Positions 15,241 through 24,701 of a stretch of DNA of 64,000 nucleotides are shown here, piece after piece (positions within the stretch are counted from its first letter, which is position 1; each line of letters opens with the position of its first letter). Source of the DNA: Fibrobacterota bacterium (GTDB taxonomy: Bacteria > Fibrobacterota > Chitinivibrionia > Chitinivibrionales > Chitinispirillaceae); the NCBI GenBank assembly GCA_023436205.1, contig JAEZKC010000059.1, positions 484,825 to 548,824 of the forward strand, in the 5' to 3' direction. Under the pieces are notes generated by a model. The model was not told the DNA's origin. It made no database searches and saw only the letters and a list, made by a program, of their open reading frames with translations. The translations under genes were made by a program, and so were the position numbers.

Positions 15241-15423
15241 TCACTGGACACTTGCGGTCAAAATATGAGTGCTTCTGTCGGAAGTGTTAAACCAGAACAC
15301 CAGCGTGTTGTTCTCTGTTGTGAAGCATTCAGAAAGCTCCCGCTTGCTTGAACAGGGGAATATCTCCTTGAAAGATTCACGTGCCTGGTTGATCATTCTT
15401 TTCTTTAGCTCGTTCATATTCAA
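15241..15423 (-). CDS. Small conserved-looking hypothetical protein
   Basis: A 60-residue predicted cytosolic protein with protein-like composition: a basic helical N-terminal half (NELKKRMINQARESFKEIFP), a middle with two Cys, and a C-terminal beta-type segment (TLVFWFNTSDRSTHI). It is convergent with csrA and divergent from pdxA. I do not recognise it with certainty. The ribosome-binding site is weak. The composition and the compact fit between two genes favour a real gene. Confidence 0.5.
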   Translation of the reverse strand: MNMNELKKRMINQARESFKEIFPCSSKRELSECFTTENNTLVFWFNTSDRSTHILTASVQ

Positions 15424-15471
15424 TTTATCGGCAATTGCAAATTAAAGGTTTAGCACTTCAAGGATTTTTAA

Positions 15472-16473
15472 ATGATAGCATCTCCGGTTTTTGCAATAAC
15501 CATGGGGGACCCCGCCGGAATAGGACCTGAAATATCTGTAAAGGCACTGCAGTCCTTCAAATCTCAAGATTTCCGATTGCTAGTTATTGGTGATGTCGAG
15601 GTAATGAGAGCAGCGGCTTCCTGTTGTGGCAGTAACGTTCCCATCTTAGAAGTCAAAACACCCGATGAGGCTCAACTCGAAGGTATCTCCGTACTGAGCC
15701 TCAATGCCATTCACCCTTCTGATTTCAAAATCGGTAAAGTGCAGGCAAATTGCGGCAAAGCAGCTTTCATCTACATTTCAGAGGCGATTAGGCTGGCGCT
15801 GAAGGGTCTGATTGCTGGCGTTATCACCAACCCCATATCCAAAGAATCACTCAAAAGTGCAGGAATCAACTATCCCGGACACACCGAAATCTTTGCAGAA
15901 CAGACCAATACCGAAGACTACTCCATGGTATTTTTACTCGATAAAGTGGCAGTCGCCCACGTTACCACCCACTGCTCTCTTCAACAGGCTATCGAATCAA
16001 TCAGCAAAGAGCGGGTACTTAGTCAAATCAAACTTTTAAACAGATCACTCAAGGGACTGGGGATGGATCCACCCCGAATTGCGGTTGGGGGACTCAACCC
16101 GCACGCCGGAGAAAACGGCCTCTTCGGCACCGAGGAGATAGAGCATATTGCTCCAGCAGTCAAACAAGCCATAAACGAGGGAATCAACGTTTCGGGCCCA
16201 TTTCCGCCTGATACAGTATTCATGAGAGCCTTTAAAGGCGAATTCAACGGGGTTGTTTCCATGCTGCATGACCATGGATTTGTAGCCCTGAAATCACGTG
16301 ATTTTGACAAAGGAGTCAATATTACCATAGGCCTTCCCATAATCAGAACATCTGTCGGACATGGAACTGCATTCGATAAGGCCGGGACCGGAACAGCCTC
16401 TCCGGCAAGCCTCCTTTCTGCAATTGATGCAGCCTGGAAGCTTTACCAGAACAGATCTTTCCTGATTCACTAG
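15472..16473 (+). CDS. pdxA: 4-Hydroxythreonine-4-phosphate dehydrogenase
   Basis: A 333-residue enzyme of pyridoxal 5'-phosphate synthesis in the deoxyxylulose-5-phosphate-dependent route. It oxidises 4-phosphohydroxy-L-threonine using NAD(P). Family motifs are TMGDPAGIGPEIS at the N-terminus, NYPGHTEIFAE, HVTTHCSL, GLNPHAGENGLFGTEE, and the metal/substrate loop near GPFPPDTVF with MLHDHG downstream. The length is normal. It is transcribed apart from its neighbours and converges on ogt with no gap. Confidence 0.95.
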   Translation: MIASPVFAITMGDPAGIGPEISVKALQSFKSQDFRLLVIGDVEVMRAAASCCGSNVPILEVKTPDEAQLEGISVLSLNAIHPSDFKIGKVQANCGKAAFIYISEAIRLALKGLIAGVITNPISKESLKSAGINYPGHTEIFAEQTNTEDYSMVFLLDKVAVAHVTTHCSLQQAIESISKERVLSQIKLLNRSLKGLGMDPPRIAVGGLNPHAGENGLFGTEEIEHIAPAVKQAINEGINVSGPFPPDTVFMRAFKGEFNGVVSMLHDHGFVALKSRDFDKGVNITIGLPIIRTSVGHGTAFDKAGTGTASPASLLSAIDAAWKLYQNRSFLIH

Positions 16474-16995
16474 TCAACCAGAATACTGTTCCCGCTGCAG
16501 TAGCCATTTCTTCAATTCAACCGCGGGTCCCTTTTTCTCCCCCATGAATCCCCCGGAAGAACCATCGGAGTGGATTATTCTGTGGCAAGGAATTATGAGA
16601 GGAAATGGATTTGCAGCCATCACCGAAGCGGCTGCCCTGATTGCTTTCGGGTGCCCGGCAATCGAGGCGAGTCCGCTATAAGAGAGGGTCCTTCCCCACT
16701 CCACGGTTCGCGCGGTGTCAAGAACTCTTTTCTGAAATGAGGTGAGTGCGTTCATATCAAGCGGAAGATGGGGAAAATTCCTGATGCGGCCGTCAAGAAA
16801 TTCACGGATAAGTTCTGCCCAGCGTTCTCCATCTTTGCTCCCATCCTTTTGAAGAGAGATGCATCTGGAGCTGTTGATGAAAATACCCCGAATCTCCTGT
16901 CCCCTGCCTGAATTGCACACAACCAGATCAACGGTCAGGTCATTATGTGGAATTAGTATCCTGCGGTAGCTTTCAGCAGATAAATCCGGGCCCAC
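16474..16995 (-). CDS. ogt: Methylated-DNA-protein cysteine methyltransferase
   Basis: A 173-residue suicide DNA-repair protein that transfers the alkyl group from O6-alkylguanine to its own Cys. The active-site motif IIPCHRII lies near residue 143 and is preceded by the Asn-hinge/helix-turn-helix region (AIRAAASVMAANPFPL). GGFMGE follows, as in the family. The N-terminal domain is degenerate and lacks Ada-type zinc ligands, so it is of Ogt type rather than Ada. The start is a few bases from the stop of the upstream gene, suggesting co-transcription with it. Confidence 0.92.
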   Translation of the reverse strand: MGPDLSAESYRRILIPHNDLTVDLVVCNSGRGQEIRGIFINSSRCISLQKDGSKDGERWAELIREFLDGRIRNFPHLPLDMNALTSFQKRVLDTARTVEWGRTLSYSGLASIAGHPKAIRAAASVMAANPFPLIIPCHRIIHSDGSSGGFMGEKKGPAVELKKWLLQREQYSG

Positions 16996-18086
16996 TATTT
17001 ACCCTTTTTCACTCCCTCCGGAAGCACTGGAATGGACAGAGAATACAGCTCAGGCCCCCCTTTTGCACTTAATGAAGGAAACACCCAGCTCTTCACATCA
17101 GGAATAACCGCTTCATCGAAACGGGTGGTTGTGAGTCTGGCAGTTTTATTCTTGACACTCTGCACTGTTCCGTTTTCTGAAACGGTGAGGTCGAGGTCCA
17201 TCACTTCCGGAACGCCCCGAGGATCATACCGCCTCGTGATCTCATCTATTACCATAGGTTTATAATAGGTCCCGATCATTGATTCGACAGCTTTTTTTCG
17301 TCCAGATGAAGCTAAAGGAACGAACGATTTGGCCAGGACCTGCTTTCCCAACTGTGATAAGCTGACTCCGATGTGGCATGCCGGAATATCAACCCTGTCA
17401 ACCTGATCGATGAGTTTATTGTCAGGGTAGAATTCATGGATATCTCCGGAATACTTCTGGTACTCGCGCTTATTTATGATCAGCTTGTCTCCGTTTCTGG
17501 TAATCTCCCACATTTCATCCTGATGACTTTGACCATAGCAGGTGTCTTTATCTACGATAAAAGCCTGTCTGATAGTATGAGCTTCACAGTGGTACATACT
17601 GTCCACGGGGTTATAGGAATGCGGTGAAACGAAACCTTGTATTATATGGGTCAGCTCACTCTTGTCACCGGATGGCAGGTTTATATACCACTTGGTGACC
17701 TGCCAGAGAATTCCGTTATCGATCAACTCGACCCACTCTTTTTTGCTTATGGGATCACTTGATGGATCCCCTTGAGAAAACGTCCAGAAATCAGCAAGCT
17801 CCTTCTGCACCTGTTTGGTTTTCTGTTCACTGAACTGGTCCAGATTACGATAATTTTCGAAATCCGAATTAAGCAAACTGGCAAGTCCTGATGGCAACCC
17901 CGATTTACCCACACCCATGTGGAAAAACCATACCAGTACCAGAATAACCAATAAAATAAGCCCCTTGCTGAAGGATGTATTCTTGCTCTTTTCCTTGCTT
18001 CTTTGCACAGTACCAATCTCCTGTTCTATTCCAAAGCCGTATTGAACGCTGAATTTTGAACTGCTGTAATGTATTTTAATAAACAT
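16995..18086 (-). CDS. Membrane-anchored protein with TonB/AgmX-like C-terminus
   Basis: A 363-residue protein with one N-terminal membrane segment (about 41-58, ILLVILVLVWFF) after a basic cytosolic tail, then a large periplasmic part. The middle (about 90-260) is unrecognised. The C-terminal 80 residues (VMDLDLTVSENGTVQSVKN then FDEAVIPDVKSWVFP) resemble the TonB-type domain of energy-transducer or gliding/adventurous-motility proteins. A role in the envelope is likely, but no specific function can be assigned. Four Cys in the middle region are notable for a periplasmic protein. It is divergent from folE and followed by ogt. Confidence 0.75.
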   Translation of the reverse strand: MFIKIHYSSSKFSVQYGFGIEQEIGTVQRSKEKSKNTSFSKGLILLVILVLVWFFHMGVGKSGLPSGLASLLNSDFENYRNLDQFSEQKTKQVQKELADFWTFSQGDPSSDPISKKEWVELIDNGILWQVTKWYINLPSGDKSELTHIIQGFVSPHSYNPVDSMYHCEAHTIRQAFIVDKDTCYGQSHQDEMWEITRNGDKLIINKREYQKYSGDIHEFYPDNKLIDQVDRVDIPACHIGVSLSQLGKQVLAKSFVPLASSGRKKAVESMIGTYYKPMVIDEITRRYDPRGVPEVMDLDLTVSENGTVQSVKNKTARLTTTRFDEAVIPDVKSWVFPSLSAKGGPELYSLSIPVLPEGVKKGK

Positions 18087-18179
18087 ACTTCATAACTATC
18101 TGTTTTTCAAAGCCCGGCAGGCCAGGTTTCCCCTATTGAACGCTACTGCCAGGCCTTTTATTACAAGGAAAATACAACA

Positions 18180-18761
18180 ATGCACCAATCAGTAAGTGAA
18201 TGCAGTAAAATGGAAGAAGCTGTTAAGAATATGCTTGAACATATAGGAGAGGATCCGCAACGGGAAGGCCTCATTGATACGCCAGCACGAGTAGCAAAGG
18301 CCTGGGAGCACCTCATGCAGGGATATTCCCAGAAGCCCGAGGATATCCTGAGCAAAGCCATATTCACTGAAGAATGCAATCACATGATTATCGTGAGAGA
18401 TATTGAGGTATACAGCATGTGCGAACACCATATGCTACCCTTTTTTGGAAAATGCCACATTGGCTATATTGCCCAGGACCGTGTATATGGAGTCAGTAAA
18501 CTTGCACGACTGGTGGATTGTTTTGCCCGCAGACTTCAGGTGCAGGAACGATTAACTCAACAGATTGCCGCATCCATTATAGAACCCATCAATGCTGAAG
18601 GTGTGGGGGTTGTCATCGAGGCACAACACCTCTGCATGATGATGCGCGGCGTTTCAAAACAGAACTCAAAGATGATCACCTCGGCAATGCTGGGAAGCTT
18701 TCGACGGGAAAACGCAACCAGAAGTGAATTCCTGCGGCTTATAGGCATGGAAAGAAGTTAA
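18180..18761 (+). CDS. folE: GTP cyclohydrolase I
   Basis: A 193-residue enzyme that converts GTP to dihydroneopterin triphosphate, the first step of folate (and queuosine) synthesis. Zinc and catalytic residues are visible: Cys-Glu-His-His in MCEHHMLPFFGKCHIGYI and the second Cys in HLCMMMRGV. The N-terminal REGLIDTPARVAKAWEHLM and the TSAMLGSFR segment are typical. The length is normal. Queuosine synthesis also occurs through queA elsewhere in the window. It converges with the PTS enzyme I gene. Confidence 0.97.
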   Translation: MHQSVSECSKMEEAVKNMLEHIGEDPQREGLIDTPARVAKAWEHLMQGYSQKPEDILSKAIFTEECNHMIIVRDIEVYSMCEHHMLPFFGKCHIGYIAQDRVYGVSKLARLVDCFARRLQVQERLTQQIAASIIEPINAEGVGVVIEAQHLCMMMRGVSKQNSKMITSAMLGSFRRENATRSEFLRLIGMERS

Positions 18762-18769
18762 GCCCCTAA

Positions 18770-20527
18770 TCAGATGGTTCCCTCAGCGAAGGGAATCCTC
18801 TGAAGCACGTCACCAAGAAGTCTTCTGTTGAGGTTCCTGAGCCACTGCATCATATCCTCAGTCGATTCGATTGCATCGATATGGGAAATACTCTCGGCTG
18901 CTTCTGCGAAGCTAATATTTGCGAGTAACTCCTTCAAAATGGGGATATTGCGGGGCATTACGCTGAAACGACGCAGTCCCAAACCGGCAAGAAGCACCGT
19001 ATGAAGGGGATTTCCCGCCATTTCACCGCAGATCGATAACGGCTTTCCATTATCATTTGCTATCTTTATGGCATTTCGGATGATTCTGAGGAAAGCTGGC
19101 TCGACAGGGTTATATAGATAATTGACCTTAGAGTTGTTTCTGTCTGCAGCACTGAGATATTGTATAAGGTCATTGGTTCCAATCGAAGCAAAATCAATCT
19201 CTTTCATGAATGTGTTCATTTCAAGAATCGCCAGTGGCACTTCAAAAAGAACTCCGCATCGGGGCATTTTCAGTTTTAACTTGTGAGCAATTTCCCTGAT
19301 GAATGTTTTAGCTTCAATCCACTCCTGGAGAGTAGTCACCATGGGAATCATAATGGAGTAATCGTAATCCTGACCAGCCTTTAGAATTGCTGAAACCTGT
19401 GTTTCGAATATCTCTTTGCGTTCCAAAAAGATTCTTATGGCCCGCCATCCCATGAACGGGTTAAATTCTGGAGGCATTTCGAAAAATTGAGGAATCTTGT
19501 CCCCCCCAATATCCATCAGGCGAATCACACAGGGCTTATTATTACTCTTTTTGAGAATCTTGTCGTAGTAGGAAAAATGCACATCTTCTGAAGGCATCTC
19601 CTTGCGATTGGAAAGAAGATATTCTGTTCTGACAAGACCAATTCCATCTGCTCCGTTCTCTACCGCGTCATCGACATCTTCCGGAAGAGAAATATTGGCC
19701 AGCACTTCAATATGCATTCCATCTTTTGTGTAAACCGGCCGGTTCCACTTGGCTTTCAGTTCCCGATAGATCTCTTCCCCATGAGTCTGCTTTTTGTACT
19801 TACTTACCAGAGGAGCAGCTGGACGAACGTGCACGGTCCCCTTGTCTGAATCAACCAGCACCTCATCTCCAGGCCTGATATGATCAGTGATATTGCGTAC
19901 TCCGGAGATTACAGGGATATTGTACGAACGTGCCAGAATCGCCGCATGGGAGGTTTTACCACCACTGGTGGTGATCACCGCGGCAATTTTTGATCTGTCA
20001 TAGGAAAGTATATCTGTAGGAGTAAAGGTGCGAAGAACGACCAGAACAACTGATTCGATAAACGACTTCGCTCTACCCTCATCTTTATGCAGATAAGAGA
20101 CCAGCTTCTCACATACCTCAACCATATCACTGGCACGTTCCTTAAAATAGGAAGTCCCTGCTGATTCAAACCTTTTTATAAAATCATTGGATACCAGACG
20201 GATCGAGGACTCCAGGTCGAAGAGCCGAGTGGAGATAGTCTCCACTACTTGACCTATGAAAGCGGGGTCATCGACAATGTGCTCGTAAATGTTAAGTATG
20301 GAAGCATCCACCGGCGACTGATCGCCAAGATCATGAATGAGCTGGCGGTAGTCCTTTTTGGCTCGGTCGCGAACTTCGTTAAAACGCATGATCTCATTTC
20401 CTACCTCCTGGCGGGAAATGGTTACTGTGGAGGTCTGCTGCTGTACAGCCCTCCCCACAAAATAGGCCTTTCCGATCCCCCATCCACTTACTACCGATTC
20501 TCCGGGAAGCTCAAGCTCTCGTTTCAT
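18770..20527 (-). CDS. ptsI: Phosphoenolpyruvate-protein phosphotransferase (PTS enzyme I)
   Basis: A 585-residue phosphoryl carrier that takes phosphate from phosphoenolpyruvate and passes it to HPr. The phospho-His sits in TSGGKTSHAAILAR (about residue 200). The PEP-binding barrel shows DIGGDKIPQF, GVLFEVPLAIL and GTNDLIQYLSAADRN, and the catalytic Cys is in SICGEMAGNP. The start chosen overlaps the stop of the upstream phosphorylase gene (ATGA), replacing a longer in-frame start inside that gene. No HPr or EII component is encoded nearby. Coupling with glycogen phosphorylase suggests a link to carbon storage or a regulatory PTS branch. Confidence 0.92.
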   Translation of the reverse strand: MKRELELPGESVVSGWGIGKAYFVGRAVQQQTSTVTISRQEVGNEIMRFNEVRDRAKKDYRQLIHDLGDQSPVDASILNIYEHIVDDPAFIGQVVETISTRLFDLESSIRLVSNDFIKRFESAGTSYFKERASDMVEVCEKLVSYLHKDEGRAKSFIESVVLVVLRTFTPTDILSYDRSKIAAVITTSGGKTSHAAILARSYNIPVISGVRNITDHIRPGDEVLVDSDKGTVHVRPAAPLVSKYKKQTHGEEIYRELKAKWNRPVYTKDGMHIEVLANISLPEDVDDAVENGADGIGLVRTEYLLSNRKEMPSEDVHFSYYDKILKKSNNKPCVIRLMDIGGDKIPQFFEMPPEFNPFMGWRAIRIFLERKEIFETQVSAILKAGQDYDYSIMIPMVTTLQEWIEAKTFIREIAHKLKLKMPRCGVLFEVPLAILEMNTFMKEIDFASIGTNDLIQYLSAADRNNSKVNYLYNPVEPAFLRIIRNAIKIANDNGKPLSICGEMAGNPLHTVLLAGLGLRRFSVMPRNIPILKELLANISFAEAAESISHIDAIESTEDMMQWLRNLNRRLLGDVLQRIPFAEGTI

Positions 20528-22971
20528 ACGTTCACTTTCCAGATATCCTGCGCATATTCCTCTACTGTGCGATCGCTTGAAAACCAACCTATTCTGGCGA
20601 TGTTGTACAAACTCTTTTTAGCCCAGGCCACACTATCATGATACAGCTCATCGATCGCCTGCTGCCTTCCTACATAGTCATTAAAATCAAGCAGGGCAAA
20701 CTGCCTGTCCGAGTCGCGAAGTGATGATATCAGTGGATAAATGGCACTTCCATCCTGAATTTTTGGCAAATAGGAATCAAGAAATGAAAATATGGCCTGC
20801 AGACGATTATCACCTGCAATCACCGTTTGGGGATTGTAATGATTGAGCGCAAGAAGCTCTTCGGCAGATCTGCCAAATGCAAATATGTTCTCTTCACCAA
20901 GGCGTTGGATCATCTCGACATTTGATCCGCTGCGACTTGCAATTGTCAAAGCACCATTAAATGCAAATTTCATGTTGAACGTGCCGGATGCTTCCAGCGT
21001 CGCAGTAGAAATCTGCTCAGAGAGATCAGCTGCAGGTATGATCTTTTCGGCCCAACTCATACCGAAATTGGGAATGAAAATCACTTTCATCTGATCCTTT
21101 ACGTCCGGATCATTGTTCACCAGATCCGCAACCACATTTATCAGATGAATTATCTGCTTTGCAAGAAAATCGGATGGAGAAGCCTTCCCTGCAAATAGAT
21201 GTACCCTGGGGCAGCGTAAGGAATCACCTTTTTTGATCTGAAGATACCGATGCAGCACATGAAGAATGTTCAGCACTTGACGCTTGGCGGTGTGAATGCT
21301 TCTACTCTGAATGTCAAAAAGCATCTTGTGATCCAAAATAATTCCAAACTGATCCTTGATTTCACGACAAAGAGCAATCTTCGATTTTTCCTTAACGTGA
21401 CAGAATTCTTTCAGAAGTCTCTGGTCGCCGGAATATTTTTCCAGTCTTGACAGATTCTCGGGCTTTCTGATCCATCCATCACCAATTGTTCTGGTTATCA
21501 GATCTGAAAGAGGCCTGTTGGCACAAAGAAGCCAGCGACGATGTGAAACCCCTAAAGTCTTACAGCTGAATTTCTCAGGGTAATAAAGAGAGAACTGGGG
21601 AAAAATCAGTTTCTTTAAGATGTCAGTCTGCGCAACAGATACCCCGTTCACCGAATGAGATCCCAGAACCGCCAGATCAGCAAAACGGATACGTTTTACC
21701 TCGCCCTCTTCGATAAGAGAGAGATTGCGCAACACTTCGTTGTTGTTGCCGTAGCGGGACCTGAGCGAGTCTAAATGAATCTGATTGATATCAAAGATAA
21801 TCTGCATAATGCGCGGAAGGGTCTGACCAATTTTGTAAACTGGCCACAGTTCAAGATTATCACGCAGAACCGCATTGCTTGTATAAGCAAAAATGTTCCG
21901 GGTTATTTCCCAGGCTTTTGTCCACTCTATATTTTCCTGATCTACAAGTACACGCATCATCTCCGGAATTGCAAGCGCGCATCGGCTTCCCGAAAGCTGA
22001 ATCACCACCTTGCTGTCAAGTTCCAGGAGATTTCCATGATGAAGCTTGTGGCGACGTATAATATCTTGAATCACTGCGCTTACAAAAAAGTACTGCTGAC
22101 GGATGCGAAGCTCATGTGCCCGCCTGACATCCTCTTCGGGAAAAAGAACTTTCGTTATTCGGCCGGATTGCGACTTCTCTTCACACGCTCTCACATAGTC
22201 GTTATGGTTGAAGTAATCCGGAAGGAACTCCTCGGAAGGCCTTGCAGACCAAAGCCTAAGAGTATTTACTGTCTCGTTTCGGTACCCTACCACCGGAACA
22301 TCGTAAGGGATGGCATGCACCACTTCCGTATTTTTCCATTCATAAGATCCAAGGGGTTTGTTGTCATCCAGCTTGCGAATCTCACCCGCAAAATTCACCG
22401 TACAACCGTACTCTGGCCTGACTATTTCCCAGGGATGACCACGATGAAGCCAATCGTTCGGTCTTTCGGTCTGAACTCCATTTTTAATCTCCTGCTGGAA
22501 CTGTGCATAGTCATAGCGAAGTCCGTAAGCCATAGCCGGAACTCCCAGCGTGGACATCGATTCCATGAGACACGCGGCAACTCTGCCCTTACCCCCGTTG
22601 CCAAGCTCAAAATCATCCTCCTTGGCGAAAAGCTCCTCAATAGAGAATCCCAGACTGCGAACAGCAGAATGAATAGGTTCCTCTATCCCAAGATTCACCA
22701 TGTTCTGATAGAGACTTTTGCCGAAAATGTACTCCATGGACAGATAATACACACGGCGGGGGTGATTTTTATGATAATATTTCTGAGTTTCAATCCAACG
22801 ATCGACCAGTTCACTTCTCACTGCATACGCTAAAGCCATGAACTTGTCGTAAGTAGTGGCGGTAGTTTCATCCTTTGCCAGAAAATAGCGAAGGTAGCGG
22901 TAGTAAGTATCCCTCAGGTATTTGTAATCCATATTCGGTAAGTCGGAACCCCGAACCAACCCCTCACTCAA
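20524..22971 (-). CDS. Divergent glycogen phosphorylase family protein
   Basis: An 815-residue protein collinear with glycogen/starch phosphorylase over its whole length (family about 800-850). The PLP-binding Lys is kept in the NMKF segment, and HSVNGV, VFIPNF-like and KIIPAADLSEQIS motifs are recognisable. Several normally invariant sites differ. The usual NDTHP is SGSRC, the phosphate-contact region KRIHEYKRQ reads RSIHTAKRQ, GTGNMKF reads GTFNMKF, and LDGANVE reads RSGSNVE. Activity or substrate may therefore differ from normal glycogen breakdown. The start is uncertain: a TTG at 22971 or the ATG at 22932, neither with a good ribosome-binding site. It is coupled to ptsI. Confidence 0.85.
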   Translation of the reverse strand: MSEGLVRGSDLPNMDYKYLRDTYYRYLRYFLAKDETTATTYDKFMALAYAVRSELVDRWIETQKYYHKNHPRRVYYLSMEYIFGKSLYQNMVNLGIEEPIHSAVRSLGFSIEELFAKEDDFELGNGGKGRVAACLMESMSTLGVPAMAYGLRYDYAQFQQEIKNGVQTERPNDWLHRGHPWEIVRPEYGCTVNFAGEIRKLDDNKPLGSYEWKNTEVVHAIPYDVPVVGYRNETVNTLRLWSARPSEEFLPDYFNHNDYVRACEEKSQSGRITKVLFPEEDVRRAHELRIRQQYFFVSAVIQDIIRRHKLHHGNLLELDSKVVIQLSGSRCALAIPEMMRVLVDQENIEWTKAWEITRNIFAYTSNAVLRDNLELWPVYKIGQTLPRIMQIIFDINQIHLDSLRSRYGNNNEVLRNLSLIEEGEVKRIRFADLAVLGSHSVNGVSVAQTDILKKLIFPQFSLYYPEKFSCKTLGVSHRRWLLCANRPLSDLITRTIGDGWIRKPENLSRLEKYSGDQRLLKEFCHVKEKSKIALCREIKDQFGIILDHKMLFDIQSRSIHTAKRQVLNILHVLHRYLQIKKGDSLRCPRVHLFAGKASPSDFLAKQIIHLINVVADLVNNDPDVKDQMKVIFIPNFGMSWAEKIIPAADLSEQISTATLEASGTFNMKFAFNGALTIASRSGSNVEMIQRLGEENIFAFGRSAEELLALNHYNPQTVIAGDNRLQAIFSFLDSYLPKIQDGSAIYPLISSLRDSDRQFALLDFNDYVGRQQAIDELYHDSVAWAKKSLYNIARIGWFSSDRTVEEYAQDIWKVNV

Positions 22972-23008
22972 AAAAGGTTAAGCTACTGTTCTCAGGAAGC
23001 ACCTGAAC

Positions 23009-23030
23009 AACTTAATTATATGATTAAGTT
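23009..23030. promoter_or_regulatory. Palindrome upstream of the phosphorylase gene
   Basis: AACTTAAT (23009-23016) and ATTAAGTT (23023-23030) form perfect 8-bp arms around 6 nt, about 40 bp upstream of the phosphorylase start in an AT-rich promoter-like region. This is a plausible operator; no regulator is known. Confidence 0.35.
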
Positions 23031-23183
23031 AAATTAACAGCATTAAAAAAATAGTTTATTCCAAACAATTTTGGAACAACCTGGGACATTAAAATTATAA
23101 AGATCAAAAACTTAAATCGCTAATCAAAAAAAGGTAGTTGTAACCTGAAGAAAAAATAATTATATTAAGTTCCCCACGAAATT

Positions 23184-23270
23184 GGAGGGGTGGCCGAGTG
23201 GCTTAAGGCACAGGTTTGCTAAACCTGCGTAGGGGTAACCCTACCGGAGGTTCAAATCCTCTCCCCTCCG
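23184..23270 (+). tRNA. tRNA-Ser (anticodon GCT)
   Basis: An 87-nt cloverleaf. The acceptor stem GGAGGGG pairs with CCCCTCC (23263-23269) and position 23270 is the discriminator G. The anticodon arm CAGGT-TTGCTAA-ACCTG places GCT as anticodon, reading AGC/AGT Ser codons. A long variable arm (GTAGGGGTAACCCTAC) marks a class II tRNA. The T arm contains TTCAAAT. CCA is not encoded. It stands alone and converges on the HD-GYP gene. Confidence 0.97.
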
Positions 23271-23298
23271 TTTCTTTACTTCCCTTTACTCCTTTTAA

Positions 23299-24507
23299 TC
23301 AGGCTCTTACGGGATTTTCGGCAAACGGTTTTCCACTTAACCATGCCAGAATCATATCCATTTGAACTCCATACATCTCAGGATTCATGGACATCTCAAT
23401 ACGCCAGGGAACTGGTACTGCCTCAGAACGACTCGCAGCGAGATCCCTGACAAATGGCCTTTTGAGTCGATTTCCTTTCTTATCACAACAAATGATCAGA
23501 GACGGTGTAAGAAGGCTGCCCAGGTTATTTTTGATTACCAACCCCATCTCCCCTGATTCAAGTTTCACAAAACTGCTTACAGGATAAATTCCCAGAAACC
23601 TGGTAAATGCTTCCACAAGATCTTTAGGATACTCCTCCCCGGCACCTTGAAAAATCAAAGCCAGCGCTTCTTGAGGAAGACAGGGGGATCTGTACGGGGT
23701 GGGGGTAACCAGAGAATCATATACATCGGCAATTGAACAAATTGCAGCATATTCAAGTATCTGCGCACCTTTTAAACATGCCGGATATCCGCTACCATTC
23801 TGCCTTTCGTGGTGCTGAAGTACTACAGATTTGGCCAGCGATGGAAATCCGGAACTTTCCAGCAGATCATAACCTAAAGACGGGTGCTTCTTTATCAGAA
23901 TAAACTCTGCGCTCGTAAGCTTTCGACCATTTTCCCTGATATGATCAGGTATCTTCAACATGCCGATATCATGAAGAAGGGCCCCTATTGCACACTCAAT
24001 GATGATATCCCTGCTGTAACCAAGAAGTTTTGCTGCTGCCGCTACCAACACCGAAACGTTAACGGAATGAACATACAACCGTTCGTCTGAAGATTTCATT
24101 CGACTTACGGCCAGGAAAACGTCCGGATTGCGCAGAACCTCTTCCACAAAGCCATCAGCCCAGGTTATCACTGATGACAGTGTTGAATTTCCCTTGAGAA
24201 TTGCTTTGCAGGATTGTTTGAGCTTGGTCACAGCTAAAGCGTGAATTTTCCGGGCATTCTGAAGCTGATTTAAAAAACCTGCCCCAAACTCACTGTGCTC
24301 AAAAAACTTTTCCGGAGCAGAATTCCCGACTGGTATACTCCCCCTCTCCGGAATGACAAATACCGAGCTAACTCCGTGATTTTTAAGTTTTATAATTTGA
24401 GATTCATCATTGATCAGAGCTTCTGCTGAAAAAAGCAACAGACCACGCTCGTTGAAAACATCTCCCACATACATTCCGGGGATCAACTCGTCTATGGAGA
24501 TTCTCAT
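23299..24507 (-). CDS. HD-GYP domain protein, probable cyclic-di-GMP phosphodiesterase
   Basis: A 402-residue protein. The N-terminal 100 residues form a PilZ/DUF3391-like regulatory part. The HD-GYP domain (about 145-310) has the HD pair in GALLHDIGMLKIPDHI and the extended HHERQNGSGYP motif. A C-terminal segment (about 325-395) has an SH3-like character. The ATG at 24507 is chosen because GAGG precedes it. It likely lowers cyclic-di-GMP, controlling the motility encoded in this window or biofilm formation. A 9-bp hairpin lies in its leader. It is not in an operon with the flagellar genes. Confidence 0.9.
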   Translation of the reverse strand: MRISIDELIPGMYVGDVFNERGLLLFSAEALINDESQIIKLKNHGVSSVFVIPERGSIPVGNSAPEKFFEHSEFGAGFLNQLQNARKIHALAVTKLKQSCKAILKGNSTLSSVITWADGFVEEVLRNPDVFLAVSRMKSSDERLYVHSVNVSVLVAAAAKLLGYSRDIIIECAIGALLHDIGMLKIPDHIRENGRKLTSAEFILIKKHPSLGYDLLESSGFPSLAKSVVLQHHERQNGSGYPACLKGAQILEYAAICSIADVYDSLVTPTPYRSPCLPQEALALIFQGAGEEYPKDLVEAFTRFLGIYPVSSFVKLESGEMGLVIKNNLGSLLTPSLIICCDKKGNRLKRPFVRDLAASRSEAVPVPWRIEMSMNPEMYGVQMDMILAWLSGKPFAENPVRA

Positions 24508-24528
24508 TATGATTTTTCCTCTGGGACA

Positions 24529-24553
24529 GGCCTGATTCAATGTAAATCAGGCC
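24529..24553 (-). promoter_or_regulatory. Perfect 9-bp stem-loop in the HD-GYP gene leader
   Basis: GGCCTGATT (24529-24537) pairs with AATCAGGCC (24545-24553) around 7 nt, about 22 nt before the start codon. No T run follows on either strand. It may be a leader structure or a weak terminator of the upstream Nudix gene. Confidence 0.35.
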
Positions 24554-24701
24554 GAAAGATACTATTACAGTATAACCAAACAATGAGGAAAGATCAACAG
24601 AAAGGCCTATAAATTAGATTATTCTGCGGATAATGCGGATTTATCAGCAAACCATTTTATGGTTTTCCATCCGGATGAATCTGAACTTTTACGAACACCT
24701 G

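Noticed and set aside
18115..18165. GC-rich inverted repeat in the folE leader
   Set aside because: Only a 5-bp stem pairs well, and no gene ends nearby, so a terminator is not supported.
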